Positions 1 to 7,627 of a DNA stretch of 34,947 nt are shown one piece after another (positions within the stretch are counted from its first letter, which is position 1; the number at the start of each line of letters is the position of its first letter). The stretch spans positions 1 to 34,947 of the forward strand of contig NZ_JAMGBF010000159.1 in the NCBI RefSeq assembly GCF_023516615.1. Reading direction: 5' to 3'. The stretch is from Streptomyces panaciradicis (lineage in GTDB: Bacteria; Actinomycetota; Actinomycetes; Streptomycetales; Streptomycetaceae). The position numbers were made by a program, and so were the translations under genes. The notes below the pieces were generated by a model that ran no database searches, was not told the origin of the DNA, and saw only the letters and a program-made list of their open reading frames with translations.

Positions 1-1
1 G

Positions 2-370
2 CGCGACATGAACGTCGCCTTCCTGGTCGGCCTCGCCTTCGCGGTCGCCGCGTCCGCGAATCTGCCGGTGCTGCTGTACTCGCTGTTCTGGCGCGGCTTC
101 ACCACCCGGGGTGCGGTGTGGGCCGTGTACGGCGGGCTGATTCCCGCGCTGGCCCTCGTCGTGCTGTCGCCGGTGGTCTCGGGCAGCCCGGACTCACTCT
201 TCCCGGGCGCCGACTTCCAGTACTTCCCCCTCCAGAACCCCGGCATCGTCTCGATCCCGCTGGGCTTCCTGGCCGGCTGGCTGGGCACGGTCACCTCGGC
301 CGAACTCCCCGACGAGGCCAAGCACGCGGAGACCGAGGTGCGCTCACTGACGGGGGCGGGAGCCGCCTAG
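2..370 (+). CDS. actP: Cation/acetate symporter (SSS family), C-terminal fragment
   Basis: The gene enters from the left edge, so its start is outside the window; the reading frame is open from base 2 to the TAG at 368-370. The fragment has three hydrophobic membrane segments followed by a short charged, Ala/Glu-rich cytoplasmic tail. The stretch ASANLPVLLYSLFWRGFTTRG matches the C-terminal region of ActP-type acetate/glycolate permeases of the sodium:solute symporter family, which take up short monocarboxylates with a cation. It converges on the CitB-type response regulator at 490-1182, a regulator class that often controls carboxylate uptake. That neighbourhood fits but does not prove regulation. 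The exact substrate cannot be read from the tail alone. Confidence 0.8.
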   Translation, partial: RDMNVAFLVGLAFAVAASANLPVLLYSLFWRGFTTRGAVWAVYGGLIPALALVVLSPVVSGSPDSLFPGADFQYFPLQNPGIVSIPLGFLAGWLGTVTSAELPDEAKHAETEVRSLTGAGAA

Positions 371-373
371 CCG

Positions 374-473
374 ACGGCGCCCCCGACGTCGTACGCCCAC
401 GGCGTTCCCGGCCTCATACCGAACACGGCGCTCACGACGTCGTACCGCCCACGCCGCTCCCGGCCTCGTACCG
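374..473. repeat. Imperfect tandem repeat, about 51-bp period, two copies
   Basis: Two copies lie head to tail in the gap between the convergent symporter and response-regulator genes. Copy one begins at 374 and copy two at 425. Both carry ACGGCG, then GACGTCGTAC, then CCCAC..CG, then TCCCGGCCTC and TACCG. The copies differ at several scattered positions and by one base of length. Each contains the palindrome GACGTC. No coding function is evident; the region may serve as a transcription end for both genes. Confidence 0.6.
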
Positions 474-489
474 CCCGCGACTGGGCCGG

Positions 490-1182
490 CTAGGGGGCCA
501 CCCACGCGTACAGGTGTTCCGGGCGGCCCGTGTCGCCGTACTTGAGGGACAGGCGCAGGCGGCCGGCCTGTTCGAGGTGGCGGAGGTAGCGCTGGGCGGT
601 GGAGCGGCTCAGGCCGGTCTCGGCGGCGACCTGGTGGGCGGAGAGCGGATGGTCGGCGTCGTGCAGGACGTGGCAGATCAGGTCGGTCGTCGGCTCCGAC
701 TGGCCACTGGGCAGGCCCGGTGACGACGGCGCCGGTGCGGTGCGCAGGGCGCCGAAGATGCGGTCGACCTGCTCCTGGCCGGCGACGCCGCGGCCGCCGA
801 CGCGGTCGACCGTGCGGCGCAGGGCGGCGTAGGAGTCGAGCCGGGTCCGCAGGGCGGCGAAGGTGAACGGTTTCACCAGGTAGTGCAGGGCGCCCAGGCG
901 CATCGCGGTCTGGACCGTCGTCACGTCGCCGGCCGCGGTGATCATGATGACGTCGGTGCCGTGGCCCTGTTCCCGCATGCGGTGGACGAGTTCGAGGCCG
1001 GTCTGGTCGGGCAGATAGTGGTCGAGCAGCACCAGGTCGACACCGCCGCGCTGCACGGTGGCCAGCGCCTGCGCAGCGCTGTGCGCGCGGGCGGCCACCC
1101 GGAAACCGGGAACCTTTCCCACGTACTTGGCGTTGATCTCCGCGACGCGGAAGTCGTCGTCCACGACCAGGACGTCAATCAT
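490..1182 (-). CDS. CitB/DcuR-type response regulator without an adjacent kinase
   Basis: A 230-residue regulator with an N-terminal receiver domain and a C-terminal winged helix-turn-helix. Receiver residues are the acidic D8-D10 cluster, the phosphoacceptor D54 in LLDHYLPD, T82 and K104. The C-terminal part (PLSAHQVAAETGLSRSTAQR) resembles the DNA-binding domain of DcuR/CitB regulators. I start at the ATG at 1182, where MIDVLVVDDD begins and an AGAGG ribosome site lies upstream; a longer in-frame start at 1281 would add 33 unrelated residues. It is closely similar to the regulator at 4220-4900 over its whole length, but no histidine kinase gene sits beside it. It is divergent from the ABC importer at 1344 and convergent with the symporter, so either could be its target (inference). 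Confidence 0.9.
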   Translation of the reverse strand: MIDVLVVDDDFRVAEINAKYVGKVPGFRVAARAHSAAQALATVQRGGVDLVLLDHYLPDQTGLELVHRMREQGHGTDVIMITAAGDVTTVQTAMRLGALHYLVKPFTFAALRTRLDSYAALRRTVDRVGGRGVAGQEQVDRIFGALRTAPAPSSPGLPSGQSEPTTDLICHVLHDADHPLSAHQVAAETGLSRSTAQRYLRHLEQAGRLRLSLKYGDTGRPEHLYAWVAP

Positions 1183-1207
1183 CGGGCCTCTTTCTGTCAA
1201 GGCCTGG

Positions 1208-1299
1208 CGGGCGTTAAGCCCGTGTTTCGGCTCCGCTGTTGTAGCGCGAGCAAAATGAGCACAACAGTCTGTTGCAAGCAAAAGAACGGCATGTGCTCA
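1208..1299. promoter_or_regulatory. Divergent promoter region with nested inverted repeats
   Basis: The 161-bp gap between the orphan response regulator and the ABC importer holds three dyads. CGGGC (1208-1212) pairs with GCCCG (1218-1222) across GTTAA. CAACAG (1262-1267) pairs with CTGTTG (1269-1274) with one base between. TGAGCACA (1256-1263) pairs with TGTGCTCA (1292-1299) across 28 bases. The stretch 1250-1290 is clearly richer in A than its surroundings. These are candidate operators for one or both CitB-type regulators; I could not identify -10/-35 boxes with confidence. Confidence 0.45.
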
Positions 1300-1343
1300 C
1301 AAGGCTGCTGCTGTGTCCGGGACCACATCTACCGTCCCCGGCC

Positions 1344-2159
1344 ATGAGCGCAGACACCAGCCCCGCCATCCGGCTGCGGGGCGCGAGCAAGATCTTCAGG
1401 ACCCCGTCGGGGGGTCTGCACACGGCGGTGAGGGAACTCGACCTCACGGTCGGACGCGGCGAGTTCGTGGCCGTCGTGGGACCGACCGGATGCGGCAAGT
1501 CGACCACGCTGACCCTGGTCAGCGGGTTGGAGGAGCCCACCGAGGGCGAGGTCCTGGTCGCCGGGGAACCGGTGCGCGGCGTCGGCGACAAGGTCGGTTT
1601 CGTCTTCCAGCAGGACGCCACCTTCCCCTGGCGTACCGTCCTGTCGAACGTCATGGCCGGCCCCCGTTTCCGCGGTGTGCCCAAGGCGGAGGCCAGGCAG
1701 AAGGCGCGCGAGTGGCTGGCCAGGGTCGGACTCGCCGCGTTCGAGGACCGTTACCCGCACCAGCTCTCCGGCGGTCAGCGCAAGCGCGTCGCCCTTGCCG
1801 CGACCTTCGTCAACGACCCCGAGATCCTGCTGATGGACGAGCCCTTCTCGGCGCTCGACGTGCAGACCAGGGCCCTGATGTCGGACGAACTGCTGGAGCT
1901 GTGGGAGGGCACGGGCGCCTCCGTCGTCTTCGTCACCCACGACCTGGAGGAGTCCATCGCGCTGGCCGACAAGGTCGTCGTCATGACGGCCGGGCCCGCC
2001 ACCGTCAAGCACGTCTTCGACATCGACCTGCCGCGGCCGCGCAAGGTCGAGCAGGTGCGCCTGGAGCCGCGGTTCATCGAGATCTACCGCGAGATCTGGG
2101 AGTCCCTCGGCGAAGAGGTCCGCATCACCCGCGAGAGGGGTGCCGCCGATGTCGCCTGA
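1344..2159 (+). CDS. NitT/TauT-family ABC transporter ATP-binding protein
   Basis: A 271-residue ATPase that would power a periplasmic-type importer with the two following gene products. All ABC motifs are present: Walker A at residues 46-54 (GPTGCGKST), Q-loop Q90, signature LSGGQ at 141-145, Walker B ILLMDEP with catalytic E166, D-loop SALD, and switch H199 in VTHD. The signature continues RKRVALAA, as in SsuB/TauB-like proteins. I prefer the ATG at 1344 (MSADTSP), although no strong ribosome site precedes it; an in-frame start at 1272 would add 24 residues that lie in the regulatory gap. The stop codon overlaps the permease start, so the genes are translationally coupled. Substrate unknown. 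Confidence 0.93.
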   Translation: MSADTSPAIRLRGASKIFRTPSGGLHTAVRELDLTVGRGEFVAVVGPTGCGKSTTLTLVSGLEEPTEGEVLVAGEPVRGVGDKVGFVFQQDATFPWRTVLSNVMAGPRFRGVPKAEARQKAREWLARVGLAAFEDRYPHQLSGGQRKRVALAATFVNDPEILLMDEPFSALDVQTRALMSDELLELWEGTGASVVFVTHDLEESIALADKVVVMTAGPATVKHVFDIDLPRPRKVEQVRLEPRFIEIYREIWESLGEEVRITRERGAADVA

Positions 2160-3006
2160 GGTTCTCAGCACGCCGGTCGTCGACACCGTCAAGGTCCCGG
2201 ATCGCGCCCACTCACGCGCGCGTGCCGCCCGCAGACGTCGGATCGTCGTCCAGGCCACCCGCATCCTGCTTCTGGTCGCCGTCCTCGGTCTGTGGGAGGT
2301 GTTCTCCCGCGCGAAGGTCATCGATCCGTTCAACTTCTCGATGCCGTCGAAGATCTGGGACCAGATCTGGACCTGGCTCACTCACGGGACCGCGCTCGGC
2401 TCCCTGGGCGAGCAGATCTGGTACACGCTCTACGAGGCATTGCTCGGCTGGGTGCTCGGCGTGGTCGCCGGTGTCGTCCTCGGCATCGCCCTCGGGCGGA
2501 TCCGTTTCCTCGCGGATGTCCTTGGTCCATACATCAAGGTGCTCAACTCGATGCCGAGGATCATCCTGGCCCCGATCTTCCTCATCTGGTTCGGCCTCGG
2601 CCCCGCGTCCAAGGTCGCCTCGGCGGTCGTCCTGGTCTTCTTCCCGGTGTTCTTCAACGCCTTCCAGGGCGCCCGCGAGGTCGACCGCAACCTGGTCGCC
2701 AACGCCCGCATCCTGGGCGCCAGCGACCGCCGGGTGACCCTTCAGGTCGTCATCCCGTCGGCCACCTCCTGGATCTTCACCAGCCTCCACGTCAGCTTCG
2801 GCTTCGCGCTCATCGGCGCCATTGTCGGCGAGTACATCGGTGCCACCAAGGGCATCGGCCTGCTCGTCTCGCAGTCCCAGAACACCTTCAACGCGGCCGG
2901 TGTGTACGCGGCCATGGTGATCCTCGCCGTCGTCGCACTGGCGGCCGAGGGACTGCTCACCTTCGTCGAGCGCCGCGTCTTCCGCTGGAAGCCGACGAAC
3001 TCCTAG
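2149..3006 (+). CDS. NitT/TauT-family ABC transporter permease
   Basis: A 285-residue inner-membrane permease with about six hydrophobic helices after an Arg-rich cytoplasmic N-terminus (residues 20-33). The EAA loop that contacts the ATPase is visible around residues 185-204 (ARILGASDRRVTLQVVIPSA). The ATG at 2149 is preceded by GAGAGGGG at a good distance and overlaps the ATPase gene by 11 bases; a GTG at 2140 is a weaker alternative. Family members import nitrate, sulfonates, thiamine precursors, aromatic acids and others, so the substrate cannot be fixed by family. A 97-bp gap with a short hairpin (CGCCC 3014-3018, GGGCG 3023-3027) separates it from the binding-protein gene and may tune relative expression. 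Confidence 0.93.
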   Translation: MSPEVLSTPVVDTVKVPDRAHSRARAARRRRIVVQATRILLLVAVLGLWEVFSRAKVIDPFNFSMPSKIWDQIWTWLTHGTALGSLGEQIWYTLYEALLGWVLGVVAGVVLGIALGRIRFLADVLGPYIKVLNSMPRIILAPIFLIWFGLGPASKVASAVVLVFFPVFFNAFQGAREVDRNLVANARILGASDRRVTLQVVIPSATSWIFTSLHVSFGFALIGAIVGEYIGATKGIGLLVSQSQNTFNAAGVYAAMVILAVVALAAEGLLTFVERRVFRWKPTNS

Positions 3007-3103
3007 CCGCGACCGCCCTCTTGGGCGCCCGGCCCCTACGCCCCCCCGCAGGCCCCCTGCCCCCTTCGCTCCCGCACCGCCATCCACAAGGACGTGAACC
3101 ACC

Positions 3104-4165
3104 ATGCGCAAGTCCGCCAGACTCACCGCCCTCGCCGCCGTCGGCGTCCTCGCCCTGTCCTCCCTCACCGCCTGCGCCAACGACGCGGCGAGCAGCACCT
3201 CCGCCGACGCCGGCAGCAAGGGCGACGGCAAGGGTACGAAGGTCAAGATCATGGTCGGCGGCCTGGACAAGGTCATCTACCTGCCCGCGATGCTCACCCA
3301 GCGGCTCGGCTACTTCGACGCCGAGGGACTCGACGTGGAACTGCTGAGCGAGCCGGCCGGCGTGCAGGCCGAGACCGCGCTCGTCTCGGGGCAGGTCCAG
3401 GGAGCCGTCGGCTTCTACGACCACACGCTCGACCTGCAGACGAAGCAGAAGTACGTCGAATCCGTCGTGCAGTTCTCGCAGGCGCCCGGCGAGGTGGAGA
3501 TCGTCTCGAACAAGGCCGAGGGCGACATCACCTCGCCCAAGGACTTCAAGGGCAAGAAGCTCGGCGTCACCGGGCTCGGCTCCTCGACCGACTTCCTCAC
3601 CAAATACCTCGCGGTCAAGAACGGAGTGAAGGTCAGCGACTTCACGCCGGTCGCCGTCGGCGCCGGGCCGACCTTCATCGCGGCGCTGCAGAACGGCGCC
3701 ATCGACGGCGGTATGACGACCGACCCGACCGTCGCCAACATCCTGGACAAGAAGGCCGGCAAGGTCCTGCTGGACATGCGGACCCCGGGGGGATCCCAGA
3801 AGGCGCTCGGCGGTCCGTACCCGTCGTCAAGCCTGTACATGCAGACGGACTGGGTCAACAGTCACAAGGACACCGTCCAGAAGTTGGTCAACGCATTCGT
3901 CAAGACGCTCAACTGGATGTCCACACACAGCGCGTCCGAGATCGCCGCCAAGATGCCCGCCGACTACTCCCAGGGGAACAAGGCGCTCTACGCGCAGGCC
4001 GTCAAGAGCACCCTGCCCATGTTCACCAAGGACGGCGTGATGCCGGAGAACGGCCCCGAGACCGTCGAGAAGGTGCTCAAGGCGTTCAACCCGAACATCA
4101 AGAACGCCAAGGTCGATCTGAGCAAGACCTTCACCACCGAGTTCGTGGAGAAGGCCAAGGGCTGA
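3104..4165 (+). CDS. ABC transporter substrate-binding lipoprotein (NMT1/SsuA-like)
   Basis: A 353-residue secreted lipoprotein. It has a short basic N-terminus, a hydrophobic signal core and a lipobox LTAC with the lipidated cysteine at residue 24, then a Ser/Ala/Gly-rich linker. The mature part reads as an NMT1/THI5-like binding fold: YLPAMLTQRLGYFDAEGLDV near residue 65 is the typical opening of NitT/TauT binding proteins. AAGGACG lies ahead of the ATG. It should capture the ligand outside the membrane and deliver it to the permease at 2149-3006. The surrounding CitA/CitB-type genes suggest a carboxylate ligand, but this is guilt by association only. Confidence 0.92.
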   Translation: MRKSARLTALAAVGVLALSSLTACANDAASSTSADAGSKGDGKGTKVKIMVGGLDKVIYLPAMLTQRLGYFDAEGLDVELLSEPAGVQAETALVSGQVQGAVGFYDHTLDLQTKQKYVESVVQFSQAPGEVEIVSNKAEGDITSPKDFKGKKLGVTGLGSSTDFLTKYLAVKNGVKVSDFTPVAVGAGPTFIAALQNGAIDGGMTTDPTVANILDKKAGKVLLDMRTPGGSQKALGGPYPSSSLYMQTDWVNSHKDTVQKLVNAFVKTLNWMSTHSASEIAAKMPADYSQGNKALYAQAVKSTLPMFTKDGVMPENGPETVEKVLKAFNPNIKNAKVDLSKTFTTEFVEKAKG

Positions 4166-4180
4166 ATCCGTATGGGGGAG

Positions 4181-4219
4181 GGGCACGGTCCCTTCCCCCG
4201 CCTCAACCGGGCCGTGCCC
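4181..4219. terminator. Bidirectional hairpin between convergent genes
   Basis: GGGCACGG at 4181-4188 pairs perfectly with CCGTGCCC at 4212-4219. A competing hairpin pairs GGGGGAGGG (from 4174) with CCCTTCCCCC (4190-4199) with one mismatch. The two share bases and exclude one another. The right arm abuts the stop codon of the response regulator at 4220. No T-run follows, as is common in Streptomyces terminators. Confidence 0.5.
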
Positions 4220-4900
4220 TCAGGCGCGGGTCGCCCACACGTAACGGTGTTCAGGGCGGCCCGCGTCGCCGTACTTCAGGGTCAGCCGGGCGCGCCCCGT
4301 GCGCTCCAGGAGCTTCAGGTAGCGCTGGGCGGTCTGGCGGCTGAGTCCCGTCCGGTCGGCCAGCTCCTGGGCCGACAGCGGCCCTTCGGCGTTCATCAGG
4401 GCCTGGCGCACCAGCTCGGCGGTGGTGGGGGAGTGCCCCTTGGGCAGCCCGGGGTCCGAGGGCGCCGACAGGACGCCGAAGATGCGGTCGACCTCGGCCT
4501 GTTCGGCCTCGCCGCCGCCGTCGAGCCTGCGCCGCAGCTCCGCGTACGCCTCCAGCTTGGCGCGCAGCCCCGCGAAGGCGAACGGCTTGACCAGGTACTG
4601 CAGCGCGCCGTGCCGCATCGCGGCCTGCACCGTCGCCACGTCCCGGGCCGCCGTCACCATGATCACGTCGGTCTGGTGGCCGCGCCGGCGCATCTCCTGG
4701 ACGACCGCGAGGCCGGTCTCGTCCGGCAGATAGTGGTCCATGAGGACCAGATCCAGCCGGGGCAGCGCCTCCAACTGCCGCAGAGCATCGGCCGCGTTGT
4801 GCGCCTCACCGGCGACGTGGAAGCCGGGCACCTTCTCCACGTAGGCGGCGTTGACCTGGGCCACCCGGGTGTCGTCGTCCACGACCAGAACCTCGATCAT
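4220..4900 (-). CDS. CitB/DcuR-type response regulator, partner of the adjacent kinase
   Basis: A 226-residue regulator with receiver (D8-D10, phosphoacceptor D55 in LMDHYLPD, T83, K105) and C-terminal winged helix-turn-helix (PLSAQELADRTGLSRQTAQR). The ATG at 4900 shares one base with the kinase TGA stop (TGATG) and is preceded by GGAGGAG; a GTG one codon upstream is also possible. This coupling marks it as the cognate partner of the kinase at 4900-6576. It is a close paralogue of the regulator at 490-1182, including the C-terminal LKYGD.GRPEH segment. It is convergent with the ABC importer, which is its most obvious candidate target along with the importer's divergent promoter region. Confidence 0.93.
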   Translation of the reverse strand: MIEVLVVDDDTRVAQVNAAYVEKVPGFHVAGEAHNAADALRQLEALPRLDLVLMDHYLPDETGLAVVQEMRRRGHQTDVIMVTAARDVATVQAAMRHGALQYLVKPFAFAGLRAKLEAYAELRRRLDGGGEAEQAEVDRIFGVLSAPSDPGLPKGHSPTTAELVRQALMNAEGPLSAQELADRTGLSRQTAQRYLKLLERTGRARLTLKYGDAGRPEHRYVWATRA

Positions 4901-6576
4901 CACGACTCCTCCTCGACGGCGACCGTGTTGGCGGCGGCGGTCGTCACCGGCTCCGGCTCGGGCTCGCCGAGGGACTCCGGGAGGACGACGGTGAACTCCG
5001 CGCCCCCACCGTGTGCTTCGCCCACCGTCGCGCTGCCGCCCTGCCTCTCGGCGAGCCGGCGCACCATGGAGAGCCCGATGCCGCGCTCACGGTGCGCGGG
5101 CGCCTCCTTCGTGGACCAGCCGTCGGTGAAGACCAGCTCACGTTGTTCCGCCGGGATCCCGGGTCCCGTGTCGCGCACGGTCAGGACGACGGTACGGCCC
5201 TCCGTGCGCAACTCGACCTCCACGCGCGCGTGGAGCGTCCCCGCGACGGCGTCGAGCGCGTTGTCGACCAGGTTGCCGACGACCGTGACGAGCCCCCTCG
5301 GGTCGACCAACCGGTCCGGCAGCCACGTCCGGTCCGAGATCCACAGCGCGACGCCCCGCTCGGCCGCCACGGTCGCCTTGCCCACGAGCAGCGCCGCGAG
5401 CAGCGGATCCTGGATCTTCTCCGTCACCTGCTCCGCGGTCGCCCGGTGATCGCCGACCACCTCGCCGACGAAGTCCACGGCGTCGTCGTACATCTCCAGT
5501 TCGAGCAGGCCCAGGAGGGTGTGCATGCGGTTGGCGTGCTCGTGGTCCTGGGCGCGCAGCGCGTCGATCAGGCCGCGGGTCGAGTCGAGCTCCCGGCCGA
5601 GCTGCTCCAGTTCGGTGCGGTCGCGCAGGGTGGCCACGGCGCCGCCGTCGTCGGTGGGCATGCGGTTGGCGACCAGGACGCGCTGGCCGCGGACGGTGAG
5701 CAGGTCGGTGCCGGTCACCCGGCCGGCCAGGATGTCGGCCGTCCGTCCTTCGCCGAGAGCCTCGTCCGGGGAGCGGCCGACGGCCTCCTCGTCGATGCTC
5801 AGCAAACGGTGCGCCTCGTCGTTGAGGAGGCGTATACGGCCGCTGCGGTCGAGGGCGACGACACCCTCCCGGATGCCGTGCAGCATCGCCTCCCGCTCCG
5901 CGAGCAGCGCCGAGATGTCGGAGAAGGCCAGGTCGCGGGTCTGCCGCTGGACCCGGCGGGAGACGAGCCAGGCGGCCAGCGCTCCGACGGCCAGCGCGCC
6001 GCCGGCGTAGGCGAGCAGCCCGGGGATCGCGCTCAGCAGCCGGGCCCGCACGCTGTCGTAGGCGATACCGACCGAGACGGCGCCGATGATGCGGTGGTCG
6101 GCGTCGTAGAGCGGCACCTTGCCGCGCGCCGAGCGCCCCAGCGTGCCCCGGTCTATCTCCATGACCTCCTTGCCCGCCAGGGCCTCCGTGGGGCTCGTCG
6201 AGACCTTGCGGCCGATCTGCGAGGCCGTCGGATGCGACCAGCGCACCCAGTGGGTGTTCAGCACGACGATGTACTCGGCGTTCGTGGCCAGCCGGATCCG
6301 CTCGGCCTCCCTCTGCACCGGACCGTTCCTGCTCGGTGCGGTGGTGAGCACGCCCTCGGCGATCTGCGGGTCCTGCGCCGTCGTCTCGGCGATGGCCAGG
6401 GCCCTGCGCATCGCCTCCTGGTCCAGCTGCTTGCTGAGCGGCGCGAGGAACAGGCCGGTCGCGAGCACCGCGACTCCCGCGGCGATCGCCACCTGCATCA
6501 GCAGGACCTGCGAGAACACCCGCTTCGGCATGCCGAGGCGCAGGCGGCGGGCGGGGGGAGTGGGTCTCATACCCAT
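4900..6576 (-). CDS. CitA/DcuS-type sensor histidine kinase
   Basis: A 558-residue membrane kinase. Transmembrane helices lie near residues 24-45 and 183-206 and enclose an extracytoplasmic sensor domain. That domain keeps hallmarks of the citrate/C4-dicarboxylate sensors: YIVVLNTHWVRWSHP (R112, H115) and RGKVPLYDADHRIIGAVSVG near 151-170. A cytoplasmic PAS domain follows (about 225-325), then the phosphoacceptor helix QDHEHANRMH with H345, and the ATPase domain (N-box N435/N439, DTGPGIP at 469-475, GIGLSMV at 499-505). I therefore expect it to sense a small di- or tricarboxylate. The start at 6576 has a second ATG two codons later and no clear ribosome site. A palindrome lies upstream at 6629-6648. 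Confidence 0.92.
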   Translation of the reverse strand: MGMRPTPPARRLRLGMPKRVFSQVLLMQVAIAAGVAVLATGLFLAPLSKQLDQEAMRRALAIAETTAQDPQIAEGVLTTAPSRNGPVQREAERIRLATNAEYIVVLNTHWVRWSHPTASQIGRKVSTSPTEALAGKEVMEIDRGTLGRSARGKVPLYDADHRIIGAVSVGIAYDSVRARLLSAIPGLLAYAGGALAVGALAAWLVSRRVQRQTRDLAFSDISALLAEREAMLHGIREGVVALDRSGRIRLLNDEAHRLLSIDEEAVGRSPDEALGEGRTADILAGRVTGTDLLTVRGQRVLVANRMPTDDGGAVATLRDRTELEQLGRELDSTRGLIDALRAQDHEHANRMHTLLGLLELEMYDDAVDFVGEVVGDHRATAEQVTEKIQDPLLAALLVGKATVAAERGVALWISDRTWLPDRLVDPRGLVTVVGNLVDNALDAVAGTLHARVEVELRTEGRTVVLTVRDTGPGIPAEQRELVFTDGWSTKEAPAHRERGIGLSMVRRLAERQGGSATVGEAHGGGAEFTVVLPESLGEPEPEPVTTAAANTVAVEEES

Positions 6577-6628
6577 GACGGTACGTGGGAGGGCGGGAGC
6601 CGCCGTAGGGGGTGTGGTGTGCGTCTCG

Positions 6629-6648
6629 TGATCAATACGGGTTGATCA
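6629..6648. promoter_or_regulatory. Palindrome upstream of the kinase-regulator operon
   Basis: TGATCAA (6629-6635) and TTGATCA (6642-6648) form a perfect 7-bp inverted repeat with six bases between, 53 bases upstream of the kinase start. ATTGA follows at 6651. It looks like an operator for a dimeric regulator, perhaps autoregulation by the response regulator at 4220-4900. Confidence 0.5.
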
Positions 6649-6685
6649 ACATTGAGCGGGCGGGCCGACGCCTTGACGAGCCTGA

Positions 6686-7627
6686 TCAACTCGCGAGAGC
6701 CGTCGTCACCAGCTCGCGTACCTCGACGACGTCCATGCGCGCGGGCGACCCCAGGATCGACGTCCCGCAGCTCTCCGGGCGGGGCGGCGCCGCTGCGCCC
6801 TGGGCCACGACGACGCGCCAGCGGCGTCCGTCGGCGTGAGCGACGGTCACCTCCCAGCGCGGAGCCGCACCGCGCGTCGCCACGACGGCCAGGGCGTCCG
6901 CCGCGTACTCGCCCACCGCGGTGCGCACGGCCAGCTCGGCCGCCTGACCGGGCCGCTCCCAGGCCGAGCTCCCGCGGCAGCCCTCGACGACGACGCGTCC
7001 TTGCCGGACGCTGTGCAGGACGTGCATGACGGCTTGGGCCTCGGCGCGGCCGTACGCGTATCCGTGGGGCAGCACGAGCAGCGTCGGCGAGAAGCGATGA
7101 CCACCCAGATGAGTGACCTCCCAGACACCCTCGGCGCCCGAGGCGGCCAGTTCGGCGGCGAGCGGACGCCCGAGCAGCGCGCAGCAGCGGTCGCGCTTGC
7201 CGTTGGTGCAGACGAGGGCGAGCGGGTCGCCGGTGTACGGCCGCCCGCCGAGAACCGCGTCGAAGGTGCGGTGCTCGCCCCTGCCGAGCGCCGCGAAGTC
7301 GAGGTCGAGCAGGTCCTTCGGCTCGCGGATCGTGGCGGACCGCACCCAGCCCCGGCCGGGCAGGGTGTGCGCCGCGTAGACCTGCCGTGCCGCAGGCGTC
7401 CCGCTGTCCGCGTGACGGCCGGGGCGGCGGATCAGCGCGATGCGTACGCCCGTGCCCTTGGCGGCCGCCTCCAGGGCGCGGCCGAGCGCGGGGTCGAGGT
7501 GGCTCGACGTGAGCGCCTTGGCGCCCCAAGGGCCCGGCTGCTCCAGCAGCAGCCAGGTCCGGGCGGTGGCCGCGGTTCCCGCGAGGGGCTCGTCGAGCTC
7601 CTGGGAAGCGGTTGAGCACGTACTCAC
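6686..7627 (-). CDS. Apd1/sucrase-ferredoxin-like [2Fe-2S] protein, probably iron-regulated
   Basis: A 313-residue protein of the Suc_Fer-like family with a thioredoxin-like ferredoxin fold. Probable cluster ligands are C140 in LVCTNGKRDRCC with C148 or C149, and H173/H177 in HLGGHR; in yeast Apd1 a [2Fe-2S] cluster is held by two Cys and two His in equivalent motifs. I choose the GTG at 7627 (VSTCSTASQELDEPL, the usual family N-terminus) over a TTG at 7669, because the iron-box-like operator at 7628-7646 would otherwise lie inside the gene. No good Shine-Dalgarno is seen, so the transcript may be leaderless. An iron-starvation-induced Fe-S electron carrier could act in ferric-siderophore reduction (inference). 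Confidence 0.85.
   Translation of the reverse strand: MSTCSTASQELDEPLAGTAATARTWLLLEQPGPWGAKALTSSHLDPALGRALEAAAKGTGVRIALIRRPGRHADSGTPAARQVYAAHTLPGRGWVRSATIREPKDLLDLDFAALGRGEHRTFDAVLGGRPYTGDPLALVCTNGKRDRCCALLGRPLAAELAASGAEGVWEVTHLGGHRFSPTLLVLPHGYAYGRAEAQAVMHVLHSVRQGRVVVEGCRGSSAWERPGQAAELAVRTAVGEYAADALAVVATRGAAPRWEVTVAHADGRRWRVVVAQGAAAPPRPESCGTSILGSPARMDVVEVRELVTTALAS

Noticed and set aside
1272..1343. Longer start for the ABC ATPase
   Set aside because: The extra 24 residues cover the divergent regulatory dyads and do not resemble ABC ATPase N-termini.
3014..3027. Hairpin between permease and binding-protein genes as a full terminator
   Set aside because: The 5-bp stem is short with no T-run; the binding protein is clearly part of the operon, so at most it is a weak attenuator or stabiliser.
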